A DNA stretch of 64,000 nucleotides from Chrysaora quinquecirrha. Taxonomy: Eukaryota; Cnidaria; Scyphozoa; Semaeostomeae; Pelagiidae. The position numbers and the translations under genes were made by a program. The stretch lies in the NCBI GenBank assembly GCA_014526335.1, contig JACTAT010000042.1:1040510-1104509 (forward strand), given 5' to 3'. Below, one piece after another: positions 28,001 through 39,809 of this stretch. The notes beneath the pieces are model-generated. The model saw only the letters and a list, made by a program, of their open reading frames with translations, did not search any database and was not told the origin of the DNA. Each line of letters begins with the position of its first letter. Position 1 is the first letter of the stretch.

Positions 28001-28418
28001 TTCAGGGTTATACAATTTGTAACCCTTACTGGTGTCCGGATATCCGACAAAAACACATTTCATTGATTTTTTGTCTAGCTTGGATCGCTTCTCATCTGGT
28101 ACATGTACATGGGCATTACACCCAAAAACTCTTAAATTATGGACATCAGGCTTATGTCCAAACCAACACTGATATGGCGTTAATCCATCCAATGCTGTAG
28201 TAGGTGATCTGTTGCGAAGATAGACTGCAGTGTTTACAGCCTCAGCCCAAAAGCTCAAGTTGAGACCTGCATGGTACAGCATGGACCTTGCAGCTTCCAT
28301 GATAGTACGATTAAGTCTCTCAGACACACCATTTTGCTGCGGCGACATAGGAATAGTTTCCTCTCTCTTGATGCCATGATCAGCACAGAATTGCTTGAAA
28401 TCTTTTGAGGTATATTCT
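28001..28418 (-). pseudogene. Copia integrase C-terminal half
   Basis: Contains SPQQNGVSERLNRTI, with the third catalytic residue (Glu) of the DDE core, followed by the region typical of Ty1/copia integrases (SFWAEAVNTAVYLRNRSP and LRVFGC). The frame is lost at the T5 run 27990-27994. From the first Met (28348) the frame runs to 27974. Confidence 0.88.
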
Positions 28419-28425
28419 CCCCCCC

Positions 28426-28556
28426 ATTATCCGATCGAAGAATTTTGATTCTCTTACCAGTGAGATTTTCTGCAACTGCAACATACTGTTTGAAATTCTC
28501 TAGAACCTCACTCTTCTTCTTCATGAAATACACCATTGTAAATCTTGAAAAAATCA
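28426..28556 (-). pseudogene. Copia integrase core, middle segment in a shifted frame
   Basis: After the A6 run the integrase continues in another frame and contains the second catalytic Asp in ILRSDNGGE. It is lost again at the C7 run 28419-28425 (G7 on the coding strand). Upstream of 28556 and downstream of 28419 this frame encodes unrelated residues. Confidence 0.85.
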
Positions 28557-30088
28557 TCAACGAATACAACATAATACTTGGATCCTGCAAGTGATTCAAC
28601 ATTGACACATCCAACATCTGTGTGCACTATTTCCAACAATTCAGACCCTCTTCGTTCACTTTTCTTGGGGAATGGCTTTCTATGTTGCTTTCCATCTGCA
28701 CAACCTTCACAGGTTTTGTCAAAGCTCTCCTTTGTATTCATTTTCAAACCATCAACCATTGACTTCTCTGATAACAATTTGAGATTATTGTAGCCAAGGT
28801 GACCATATCTAGCATGCCACAATTTCATTGACTCCTTATTGGCCTCAGATGATCCAATAAATGCAGAATTCATCACTTCAGTATTCAGCTTGAAAAGCTT
28901 TCCATCCTTATGACCAATTTTATATTCTTTATCGTTTAGAATTATTGTACAGTCATCATCCTTAAAGTGTGCTTCAGCATTTCTACTTGTCATAGTTGGC
29001 AGTGATAACAATTGCTTCCTGATTTTTGGCACATACAGCACATCTTTCAGAAAAAGCTTGTGTTCCTTTGAGCCTTCAAAAACAGGAAGGCGTATATCAC
29101 CTCTTCCATATGCAAATATGGAATTATTATCTGCAAGTTTGACTGGAATTGGTTTTTCAAATTCTGTGAAATTTATCATGCTCTGTTTGTCATAAGTCAT
29201 ATGCTGGGATGCCCCAGAATCAATCCACCAGTCTTTCATCATTGAATGCTCTGTACCCATTGTTAATGCAATTTCACCATTGTTTTTATCTTCTGCATGG
29301 GCTTTCTCAACTTCAATGACATTGGCTACTTCAGGTTTGGCTGCTTTCTTTTGATCAGCTTTTTTCTTATAGCAATTTTTTGCAAAGTGTCCAAATCTTT
29401 GACAATAAAAACACTTTCCTTTTGTTGTGTTTGAGAATTTTCTTTGTGTTTTATCTGTCAACAAGGCGTCTTGTTGCTCAACTGCTGTTCCACTTCCTTT
29501 CTGTGATTTCTCTTGTTCATGAATTAATCTATCCCTTACGTAATCCCATGTTAGCCTTTCTTCAGCAATTGTCTCAAGAGCAGTTATTAAATGACTGTAT
29601 TCTTCGGGTAGACTACTTATCAAAATAATCACCAAGTCCTTCTCTTGGATCGGGTCTCCCACTGCTTCGAGATGCTCTGCCAATGTTTTCAAATAATTAA
29701 CATGATTTATCATGCTAGTCCCTTTTTCCATTCTTGCATTATACAGCTTTCTGCGATAGAAAATTTTGTGTGCTAGGGATTTTTTCTCAAAATGTTGAGC
29801 TAAACTTGACCATGCTTCTTTTGCGTTATTTGCTGAACGAACATAAATTTGAGTTTCCGTCGACACAGACAGACAGATTGTAGCCAGCGCCAAGTTTTCT
29901 CGTTTTCGAAATTTTTGTTGATCTTGAGCTGAAGCCTCAGCATTTAATGTTTCGTCTCCACTGACAATTCCCCACAAATCTTTAGCTATTAAGCACATCT
30001 TCATTTGGAATTTCCATGTGTGATAATTGTTGCTTGTAAGTTTTTCAATTTTAAAACCACTCTCCTCTTGGCCTAGTCCCGTCGCCAT
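28508..30088 (-). CDS. Copia Gag, protease and start of integrase (5' frame of the polyprotein)
   Basis: The frame opens further upstream, but the Met at 30088 is the likely start: it follows a leader of about 90 nt after the primer-binding site and begins MATGLGQ. In order: a copia-type Gag (about residues 10-210, the UBN2 type that starts with a conserved YxxWKxxMK pattern); a CCHC zinc knuckle CFYCQRFGHFAKNC at residue 226; a retropepsin-like active site WWIDSGASQHM with Asp290; the GAG-pre-integrase HHCC zinc-binding region (KLWHARYGHLG and CEGCADGKQH); and the first integrase catalytic Asp in HTDVG (residue 491). The frame then fails just after the next conserved block, at an A6 run on the plus strand (28548-28553), and stops at 28508. 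Gag would package the RNA, protease would cut the polyprotein and integrase would insert the cDNA. Confidence 0.93.
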   Translation of the reverse strand: MATGLGQEESGFKIEKLTSNNYHTWKFQMKMCLIAKDLWGIVSGDETLNAEASAQDQQKFRKRENLALATICLSVSTETQIYVRSANNAKEAWSSLAQHFEKKSLAHKIFYRRKLYNARMEKGTSMINHVNYLKTLAEHLEAVGDPIQEKDLVIILISSLPEEYSHLITALETIAEERLTWDYVRDRLIHEQEKSQKGSGTAVEQQDALLTDKTQRKFSNTTKGKCFYCQRFGHFAKNCYKKKADQKKAAKPEVANVIEVEKAHAEDKNNGEIALTMGTEHSMMKDWWIDSGASQHMTYDKQSMINFTEFEKPIPVKLADNNSIFAYGRGDIRLPVFEGSKEHKLFLKDVLYVPKIRKQLLSLPTMTSRNAEAHFKDDDCTIILNDKEYKIGHKDGKLFKLNTEVMNSAFIGSSEANKESMKLWHARYGHLGYNNLKLLSEKSMVDGLKMNTKESFDKTCEGCADGKQHRKPFPKKSERRGSELLEIVHTDVGCVNVESLAGSKYYVVFVDDFFKIYNGVFHEEEE

Positions 30089-30163
30089 CGTAAACAAACG
30101 AATAAGACGCAATAAACTTTGATATTTTTACCAACACGACTACCTAAACTCCTGTTTCTATCT

Positions 30164-30177
30164 CTGGGCCCATAACC
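30164..30177 (-). other. Copia primer-binding site matching the anticodon arm of initiator tRNA-Met
   Basis: The plus strand here reads CTGGGCCCATAACC, the anticodon stem-loop sequence of eukaryotic initiator tRNA-Met (anticodon CAU). The element strand is therefore complementary to the inside of the tRNA, not to its 3' CCA end. This is the half-tRNA priming arrangement known from Drosophila copia. It lies directly against the 5' LTR with no spacer. Confidence 0.88.
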
Positions 30178-30404
30178 TGTTAAAATTATTAGTTCAGAGA
30201 TATATATAACGCGTGTAAAGAAACAGAGTTAACTTCATAATCAAAATATCAAAAGTATACAGCCAAGCAGCAACAAAACAATAACTAATTTAAACTTAAA
30301 AATCAATCATGCGAAAGTCACGAGTTATGAGTCATGTCTAGAAATCACGTGTTCAGGTTCAGAGTTGGGAAAGATACGAGTCATGATAATTAAATGTTTT
30401 AACA
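30178..30404 (-). repeat. Copia 5' LTR (227 bp)
   Basis: On the minus strand it starts TGTTAAAACATTT and ends ATAATTTTAACA, next to the primer-binding site. Possible regulatory words: TGACTCA (AP-1-like) at 30328-30334, CACGTG (E-box) at 30346-30351, and an AT-rich TATATATA word near the 3' end of the LTR that could be a TATA box. These are word matches only. Confidence 0.95.
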
Positions 30405-33400
30405 ATCAAAGACCTTTCAGCTCTTATAACATATATTTCAACCCAATGATTTCTGCTTAGTCCCGTGCGCTAGTTAAGTGTTTGCTATGGAGGCCAAGCT
30501 TTGTAAAGTGGCTTTGGGCGTAAGCGCTTAGCATAGCTCTATTATCAATGACCTTTCTGCTCTTATAACATATATTTCAACCCAATGATTTCTGCTACGT
30601 CCCGTACGCTAGTTAGTGTTTGCTATGGAGGCGAAGCTTTGTAAAGTGGCTTTGAGCGTATGCATTTAGCATAGCTCTATTATCAATGACCTTTCAGCTC
30701 TTATAACATATATTTCAACCCAATGATTTCTGCTACGTCCCGTGCGCTAGTTATTGTTTGCTACGGGGGCCCAGCTTTGTAAAGTGGCTTTGAGCATAAG
30801 CGCTAAGCATAGCTCTATTATCAAAGACCTTTCAGCTCTTATAACATATATTTCAACCCAATGATTTCTGCTTAGTCCCGTGCGCTAGTTAGTGTTTGCT
30901 ATGGGGGCCAAGCTTTGTAAAGTGGCTTTGAGCATAAGCGCTTAGCATAGTTCTATTATCAATGACCTTTCAGCTCTTTTAACATATATTTCAACCCAAT
31001 GATTTCTGCTAAGTCCCGTGCGCTAGTTAGTGTTTGCTATGGAGGCCAAGCTTTGTAAAGTGGCTTTGAGCATAAGCACTTAGCATAGCTCTATTATCAA
31101 AGAAGTTTCAGATCTTATAACATATATTTCAACCAAATGATTTCAGATACGTCCCGTGCGCTAGTTATTGTTTGCTACGGGGGCCCAGCTTTGTAAAGTG
31201 GCTTTGAGCATAAGCGCTAAGCATAGCTCTATTATCAAAGACCTTTCAGCTCTTATAACATATATTTCAACCCAATGATTTCTGCTTAGTCCCGTGCGCT
31301 AGTTAAGTGTTTGCTATGGAGGCCAAGCTTTGTAAAGTGGCTTTGGGCGTAAGCGCTTAGCATAGCTCTATTATCAATGACCTTTCTGCTCTTATAACAT
31401 ATATTTCAACCCAATGATTTCTGCTACGTCCCGTACGCTAGTTAGTGTTTGCTATGGAGGCGAAGCTTTGTAAAGTGGCTTTGAGCGTATGCATTTAGCA
31501 TAGCTCTATTATCAATGACCTTTCAGCTCTTATAACATATATTTCAACCCAATGATTTCTGCTACGTCCCGTGCGCTAGTTATTGTTTGCTACGGGGGCC
31601 CAGCTTTGTAAAGTGGCTTTGAGCATAAGCGCTAAGCATAGCTCTATTATCAAAGACCTTTCAGCTCTTATAACATATATTTCAACCCAATGATTTCTGC
31701 TTAGTCCCGTGCGCTAGTTAAGTGTTTGCTATGGAGGCCAAGCTTTGTAAAGTGGCTTTGGGCGTAAGCACTTAGCATAGCTCTATTATCAAACACCTTT
31801 CAGCTCTTTTAACATATATTTCAACCCAATGATTTCTGCTAAGTCCCGTGCGCTAGTTAAGTGTTTGCTATAGGGGCCAAGCTTTGTAAAGTGGCTTTGA
31901 GCGTAAGCGCTTAGCATAGCTCTATTATCAAAGACCTTTCAGCTCTTTTAACATATATTTCAACCCAATGATTTCTGCTAAGTCCCGTGCGCTAGTTAGT
32001 GTTTGCTATGGGGGCCAAGCTTTGTAAAGTGGCTTTGAGCATAAGCACTTAGCATAGCTCTATTATCAAAGACCTTTCAGCTCTTATAACATATATTTCA
32101 AGCCAATGATTTCTGCTACGTCCCGTGCGCTAGTTAGTGTTTGCTATGGGGGCCAAGGTTTGGTAAGTGGCTTTGAGCGTAAACTCTTAGCATAGCTCTA
32201 TTATCAAAGACCTTTCAGCTCTTATAACATATATTTCAACCCAATGATTTCTGCTTAGTCCCGTGCGCTAGTTAAGTGTTTGCTATGGAGGCCAAGCTTT
32301 GTAAAGTGGCTTTGGGCGTAAGCACTTAGCATAGCTCTATTATCAAAGACCTTTCAGCTCTTTTAAAATATATTTCAACCCAATGATTTCTGCTAAGTCC
32401 CGTGCGCTAGTTAAGTGTTTGTTATAGGGCCAAGCTTTGTAAAGTGGCTTTGAGCGTAAGCGCTTAGCATAGCTCTATTATCAAAGACCTTTCAGGTCTT
32501 TTAACATATATTTCAACCCAATGATTTCTGCTAAGTCCCGTGCGCTAGTTAGTGATTGCTATGGGGGCCAAGCTTTGTAAAGTGGCTTTGAGCATAAGCG
32601 CTTAGCATAGCTCTATTATCAAAGACCTTTCAGCTCTTATAACATATATTTCAACCCAATGATTTCTGCTACCTCCCGTGCGCTATTTAGTGTTTGCCAT
32701 GGGGGCCAAGGTTTGTAAAGTGGCTTTGAGCGTAAACTCTTAGCATAGCTCTATTATCAATGACCTTTCAGCTCTTATAACATATATTTCAACCCAATGA
32801 TTTCTGCTACGTCCTATGCGCTAGTTAAGTGTTTGCTATAGGGGCCAAGCTTTGTAAAGTGGCTTTGAGCGTAAGCGCTTAGCATAGCTCTATTATCAAA
32901 GACCTTTCAGCTCTTTTAACATATATTTCAACCCAATGATTTCTGCTAAGTCCCGTGCGCTAGTTAGTGTTTGCTATGGGGGCCAAGCTTTGTAAAGTGG
33001 CTTTGAGCATAAGCACTTAGCATAGCTCTATTATCAAAGACCTTTCAGCTCTTTTAACATATATTTCAACCCAATGATTTCTGCTAAGTCCCGTGCGCTA
33101 GTTAGTGTTTGCTATGGGGGCCAAGCTTTGTAAAGTGGCTTTGAGCGTAAGCGCTTATCATAGCTCTATTATCAAAGACCTTTCAGCTCTTTTAACATAT
33201 ATTTCAACCCAATGATTTCTGCTAAGTCCCGTGCGCTAGTTAGTGTTTGCTATGGGGGCCAAGCTTTGTAAAGTGGCTTTGAGCATAAGCACTTAGCATA
33301 GCTCTATTATCAAAGACCTTTCAGCTCTTATAACATATATTTCAACCCAATGATTTCTGCTACGTCCCGTGCGCTAGTTAGTGTTTGCTATGGGGGCCAA

Positions 33401-36400
33401 GGTTTGTAAAGTGGCTTTGAGCGTAAACTCTTAGCATAGCTCTATTATCAATGACCTTTCAGCTCTTATAACATATATTTCAACCCAATGATTTCTGCTA
33501 CGTCCTATGCGCTAGTTAAGTGTTGCTATGGGGACCAAGCTTTGTAAAGTGGCTTTGTGCGTAAGGGCTTAGCATAGCTCTATTATCAATGACCTTTCAG
33601 CTCTTATAACATATATTTCAACCCAATGATTTCTGCTTAGTCCCGTGCGCTAGTTAAGTGTTTGCTATGGAGGCCAAGCTTTGTAAAGTGGCTTTGGGCG
33701 TAAGCACTTAGCATAGCTCTATTATCAAAGACCTTTCAGCTCTTTTAAAATATATTTCAACCCAATGATTTCTGCTAAGTCCCGTGCGCTAGTTAAGTGT
33801 TTGTTATAGGGGCCAAGCTTTGTAAAGTGGCTTTGAGCGTAAGCGCTTAGCATAGCTCTATTATCAAAGACCTTTCAGGTCTTTTAACATATATTTCAAC
33901 CCAATGATTTCTGCTAAGTCCCGTGCGCTAGTTAGTGATTGCTATGGGGGCCAAGCTTTGTAAAGTGGCTTTGAGCATAAGCGCTTAGCATAGCTCTATT
34001 ATCAAAGACCTTTCAGCTCTTATAACATATATTTCAACCCAATGATTTCTGCTACCTCCCGTGCGCTATTTAGTGTTTGCCATGGGGGCCAAGGTTTGTA
34101 AAGTGGCTTTGAGCGTAAACTCTTAGCATAGCTCTATTATCAATGACCTTTCAGCTCTTATAACATATATTTCAACCCAATGATTTCTGCTACGTCCTAT
34201 GCGCTAGTTAAGTGTTTGCTATAGGGCCAAGCTTTGTAAAGTGGCTTTGAGCGTAAGCGCTTAGCATAGCTCTATTATCAAAGACCTTTCAGCTCTTTTA
34301 ACATATATTTCAACCCAATGATTTCTGCTAAGTCCCGTGCGCTAGTTAGTGTTTGCTATGGGGGCCAAGCTTTGTAAAGTGGCTTTGAGCATAAGCACTT
34401 AGCATAGCTCTATTATCAAAGACCTTTCAGCTCTTTTAACATATATTTCAACCCAATGATTTCTGCTAAGTCCCGTGCGCTAGTTAGTGTTTGCTATGGG
34501 GGCCAAGCTTTGTAAAGTGGCTTTGAGCGTAAGCGCTTATCATAGCTCTATTATCAAAGACCTTTCAGCTCTTTTAACATATATTTCAACCCAATGATTT
34601 CTGCTAAGTCCCGTGCGCTAGTTAGTGTTTGCTATGGGGCCAAGCTTTGTAAAGTGGCTTTGAGCATAAGCACTTAGCATAGCTCTATTATCAAAGACCT
34701 TTCAGCTCTTATAACATATATTTCAACCCAATGATTTCTGCTACGTCCCGTGCGCTAGTTAGTGTTTGCTATGGGGGCCAAGGTTTGTAAAGTGGCTTTG
34801 AGCGTAAACTCTTAGCATAGCTCTATTATCAATGACCTTTCAGCTCTTATAACATATATTTCAACCCAATGATTTCTGCTACGTCCTATGCGCTAGTTAA
34901 GTGTTGCTATGGGGACCAAGCTTTGTAAAGTGGCTTTGTGCGTAAGGGCTTAGCATAGCTCTATTATCAATGACCTTTCAGCTCTTATAACATATATTTC
35001 AACCCAATGTTTTCTGCTACGTCCTATGCGCTAGTTAAGTGATTGCTATGGGGACCAAGCTTTGTAAAGTGGGTTTGAGCATAAGCATTTAGCAAAGCTC
35101 TATTATCAATGACCTTTCAGCTCTTATAACATATATTTCAACCCAATGAATTTCTGCTTAGTCCCGTGCGCTAGTTAAGTGTTTGCTATGGGGCCCAGCT
35201 TTGTAAAGTGGCTTTGAGCGTAAGGGCTTAGCATAGCTCTATTATCAATGACCTTTCAGCTCTTAAAACATATAATTCAACCCAATGATTTCTGCTACGT
35301 CCTATGCGCTAGTTAAGTGTTTGCTATTGGGACCAAGCTTTGTAAAGTGGCTTTGAGCGTAAGGGCTTAGCATAGCTCTATTATCAATGACCTTTAAGCT
35401 CTTATAACATATAATTCAACCCAATGATTTCTGCTACGTCCTATGCGCTAGTTAAGTGTTTGCTATGGGGACCCAGCTTTGTAAAGTGGCCTTGAGCGTA
35501 AGGGCTTAGCATAGCTCTATTATCAATGACCTTTCAGCTCTTATAACATATATTTTAACCCTATGATTTCTGCTAAGTCCCGTGCGCTAGTTAGATTTTG
35601 CTATGGGGGTCCAGCTTTGTAAAGTGGCTTTGAGCGTAAGCATTTAGCATAGCTCTATTATCAAAGACCTTTTAGCTCTTATAACATATATTTCAACCCA
35701 ATGATTTCTGCTTCGTCCCGTGCGGTAGTTAGTGTTTGCTATGGGGGCCCAGCTTTGTAAAGTGGCTTGAGCGTAAGCATTTAGCATAGCTCTATTATCA
35801 AAGACCTTTCAGCTCTTATAACATATATTTCAACCCAATGATTTCTGCTACGTCTCGTGCGCTAGTTAGTGTTTGCTATGGGGGCCCAGCTTTGTAAAGT
35901 GGCTTTGAGCATAAGCATTTAGAATAGCTCTATTATAAAGGACCTTTCAGCTCTTATAACATATATTTCAACCCAATGATTTCTGCTAAGTCGCGTGCGC
36001 TAGCTAAGTGTTTGCTGTGGGGGCCAAGCTTTGTAGAGTGGTTTTGAGCGTAAGCGCTTAGCATAGCTCTATTATCGAAGACCTTTTATCGCTTATAACA
36101 TATATTTCAACCCAATGATTTCTGCTTCGTCCCGTGCGGTAGTTAGTGTTTGCTATGGGGGCCCAGCTTTGTAAAGTGGCTTTGAGCATAAGCATTTAGC
36201 ATAGCTTTATTATCAAGGACCTTTCAGCTCTTATAACATATATTTCAACCCAATGATTTCTGCTACGTCTCGTGCGCTAGCTTAAGTGTTTGCTATGGGG
36301 CCAAGCTTTGTAAAGTGGCTTTGAGCATAAGCATTTAGCATAGCTCTATTATCAAAGACCTTTCAGCTCTTATAACATATATTTCAACCCAATGATTTCT

Positions 36401-39400
36401 GCTAAGTCGCGTGCGCTAGTTAAGTGTTTGCTATGGGGCCAAGCTTTGTAAAGTGGCTTTGAGCGTAAGCGCTTAGCATAGCTCTATTATCAAAGACCTT
36501 TCAGCTCTTATAACATATATTTCAACCCAATGATTTCTGCTACGTCCCGTGCGCTAGTTAAGTGTTTGCTATGGGGCCAAGCTTTGTAAAGTGGCTTTGA
36601 GCGTAAGCGCTTAGCATAGCTCTATTATCAAAGACCTTTCAGCTCTTATAACATATATTTCAACCCAATGATTTCTGCTACGTCCCGTGCGCTAGTTAAG
36701 TGTTTGCTATGGGGGCCAAGCTTTGTAGAGTGGCTCTGAGCGTAAGCGCTTAGCATAGCTCTATTATCAAAGACCTTTCAGCTCTTATAACATATATTTC
36801 AACCCAATGATTTCTGCTACCTCCCGTGCGCTATTTAGTGTTTGCCATGGGGGCCAAGGTTTGTAAAGTGGCTTTGAGCGTAAACTCTTAGCATAGCTCT
36901 ATTATCAATGACCTTTCAGCTCTTATAACATATATTTCAACCCAATGATTTCTGCTACGTCCTATGCGCTAGTTAAGTGTTTGCTATAGGGCCAAGCTTT
37001 GTAAAGTGGCTTTGAGCGTAAGCGCTTAGCATAGCTCTATTATCAAAGACCTTTCAGCTCTTTTAACATATATTTCAACCCAATGATTTCTGCTAAGTCC
37101 CGTGCGCTAGTTAGTGTTTGCTATGGGGGCCAAGCTTTGTAAAGTGGCTTTGAGCATAAGCACTTAGCATAGCTCTATTATCAAAGACCTTTCAGCTCTT
37201 TTAACATATATTTCAACCCAATGATTTCTGCTAAGTCCCGTGCGCTAGTTAGTGTTTGCTATGGGGGCCAAGCTTTGTAAAGTGGCTTTGAGCGTAAGCG
37301 CTTATCATAGCTCTATTATCAAAGACCTTTCAGCTCTTTTAACATATATTTCAACCCAATGATTTCTGCTAAGTCCCGTGCGCTAGTTAGTGTTTGCTAT
37401 GGGGCCAAGCTTTGTAAAGTGGCTTTGAGCATAAGCACTTAGCATAGCTCTATTATCAAAGACCTTTCAGCTCTTATAACATATATTTCAACCCAATGAT
37501 TTCTGCTACGTCCCGTGCGCTAGTTAGTGTTTGCTATGGGGGCCAAGGTTTGTAAAGTGGCTTTGAGCGTAAACTCTTAGCATAGCTCTATTATCAATGA
37601 CCTTTCAGCTCTTATAACATATATTTCAACCCAATGATTTCTGCTACGTCCTATGCGCTAGTTAAGTGTTGCTATGGGGACCAAGCTTTGTAAAGTGGCT
37701 TTGTGCGTAAGGGCTTAGCATAGCTCTATTATCAATGACCTTTCAGCTCTTATAACATATATTTCAACCCAATGTTTTCTGCTACGTCCTATGCGCTAGT
37801 TAAGTGATTGCTATGGGGACCAAGCTTTGTAAAGTGGGTTTGAGCATAAGCATTTAGCAAAGCTCTATTATCAATGACCTTTCAGCTCTTATAACATATA
37901 TTTCAACCCAATGAATTCTGCTTAGTCCCGTGCGCTAGTTAAGTGCTTGCTATGGGGGCCCAGCTTTGTACAAGGGCTTTAAGCGTAAGGGCTTAGCATA
38001 GCTCTATTATCAATGACCTTTCAGCTCTTAAAACATATAATTCAACCCAATGATTTCTGCTACGTCCTATGCGCTAGTTAAGTGTTTGCTATTGGGACCA
38101 AGCTTTGTAAAGTGGCTTTGAGCGTAAGGGCTTAGCATAGCTCTATTATCAATGACCTTTAAGCTCTTATAACATATAATTCAACCCAATGATTTCTGCT
38201 ACGTCCTATGCGCTAGTTAAGTGTTTGCTATGGGGACCCAGCTTTGTAAAGTGGCCTTGAGCGTAAGGGCTTAGCATAGCTCTATTATCAATGACCTTTC
38301 AGCTCTTATAACATATATTTTAACCCTATGATTTCTGCTAAGTCCCGTGCGCTAGTTAGATTTTGCTATGGGGTCCAGCTTTGTAAAGTGGCTTTGAGCG
38401 TAAGCATTTAGCATAGCTCTATTATCAAAGACCTTTTAGCTCTTATAACATATATTTCAACCCAATGATTTCTGCTTCGTCCCGTGCGGTAGTTAGTGTT
38501 TGCTATGGGGGCCCAGCTTTGTAAAGTGGCTTGAGCGTAAGCATTTAGCATAGCTCTATTATCAAAGACCTTTCAGCTCTTATAACATATATTTCAACCC
38601 AATGATTTCTGCTACGTCTCGTGCGCTAGTTAGTGTTTGCTATGGGGGCCCAGCTTTGTAAAGTGGCTTTGAGCATAAGCATTTAGAATAGCTCTATTAT
38701 AAAGGACCTTTCAGCTCTTATAACATATATTTCAACCCAATGATTTCTGCTAAGTCGCGTGCGCTAGCTAAGTGTTTGCTGTGGGGGCCAAGCTTTGTAG
38801 AGTGGTTTTGAGCGTAAGCGCTTAGCATAGCTCTATTATCCAAGACCTTTTATCGCTTATAACATATATTTCAACCCAATGATTTCTGCTTCGTCCCGTG
38901 CGGTAGTTAGTGTTTGCTATGGGGGCCCAGCTTTGTAAAGTGGCTTTGAGCATAAGCATTTAGCATAGCTTTATTATCAAGGACCTTTCAGCTCTTATAA
39001 CATATATTTCAACCCAATGATTTCTGCTACGTCTCGTGCGCTAGCTAAGTGTTTGCTATGGGGGCCAAGCTTTGTAAAGTGGCTTTGAGCATAAGCATTT
39101 AGCATAGCTCTATTATCAAAGACCTTTCAGCTCTTATAACATATATTTCAACCCAATGATTTCTGCTAAGTCGCGTGCGCTAGCTAAGTGTTTGCTATGG
39201 GGGCCAAGCTTTGTAGAGTGGCTCTGAGCGTAAGCGCTTAGCATAGCTCTATTATCAAAGACCTTTCAGCTCTTATAACATATATTTCAACCCAATGATT
39301 TCTGCTACGTCCCGTGCGCTAGTTAAGTGTTTGCTATGGGGGCCAAGCTTTGTAAAGTGGCTTTGAGCATAAGCATTTAGCATAGCTCTATTATCAAGGA

Positions 39401-39809
39401 CCTTTCAGCTCTTATAACATATATTTCAACCCAATGATTTCTGCTAAGTCGCGTGCGCTAGCTAAGTGTTTGCTATGGGGGCCAAGCTTTGTAGAGTGGC
39501 TCTGAGCGTAAGCGCTTAGCATAGCTCTATTATCAAAGACCTTTCAGCTCTTATAACATATATTTCAACCCAATGATTTCTGCTACGTCCCGTGCGCTAG
39601 TTAAGTGTTTGCTATGGGGGCCAAGCTTTGTAAAGTGGCTTTGAGCATAAGCATTTAGCATAGCTCTATTATCAAGGACCTTTCAGCTCTTATAACATAT
39701 ATTTCAACCCAATGATTTCTGCTAAGTCCCGTGCGCTAGTTAGTGTTTGCTATGGGGGCCCAGCTTTGTAAAGTGGTTTTGAGCATAAGCGCTTAGCAAA
39801 GCTCTATTA
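30405..39809. repeat. Satellite C array 1, right part, 138-bp monomer
   Basis: About 68 further 138-bp units. Higher-order structure differs from the left part. ACCTCCCGTG variants lie at 32671, 34054 and 36819 (1383 and 2765 bp, 10 and 20 units). AACCCAATGT recurs at 35001 and 37766 (2765 bp), so roughly 34054-36818 is copied as 36819-39580. A 6-unit period of about 834 bp is seen just after the copia element. Some units have TTTTAACATAT instead of TTATAACATAT. The array passes into satellite B through TTATCAA at 39807-39813, a word both families contain. Confidence 0.98.

Larger units (their letters stand above)
25862..30404 (-). mobile_element. Ty1/copia LTR retrotransposon, near full length, frames broken
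   Basis: A 4.5-kb element inside satellite C, transcribed on the minus strand. It has two LTRs of 226 and 227 bp bounded by TGTTAAAA and TTTTAACA, a primer-binding site directly inside the 5' LTR, a purine tract inside the 3' LTR, and Gag, protease, integrase, reverse transcriptase and RNase H in the Ty1/copia order. The LTRs differ only by one A (A4 at 25982-25985, A5 at 30298-30302), so by sequence it is very young. There is no matching 5-bp duplication at the ends: the left flank is AACTG and the right flank ATCAA. The frame is broken at five places, each a single-base change and mostly in a homopolymer (28548-28553, 28419-28425, 27990-27994, 27294-27295, 27190-27194). Confidence 0.97.

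Noticed and set aside
26861..29628. Plus-strand ORFs inside the copia element
   Set aside because: Antisense of the copia polyprotein, without domains of their own.
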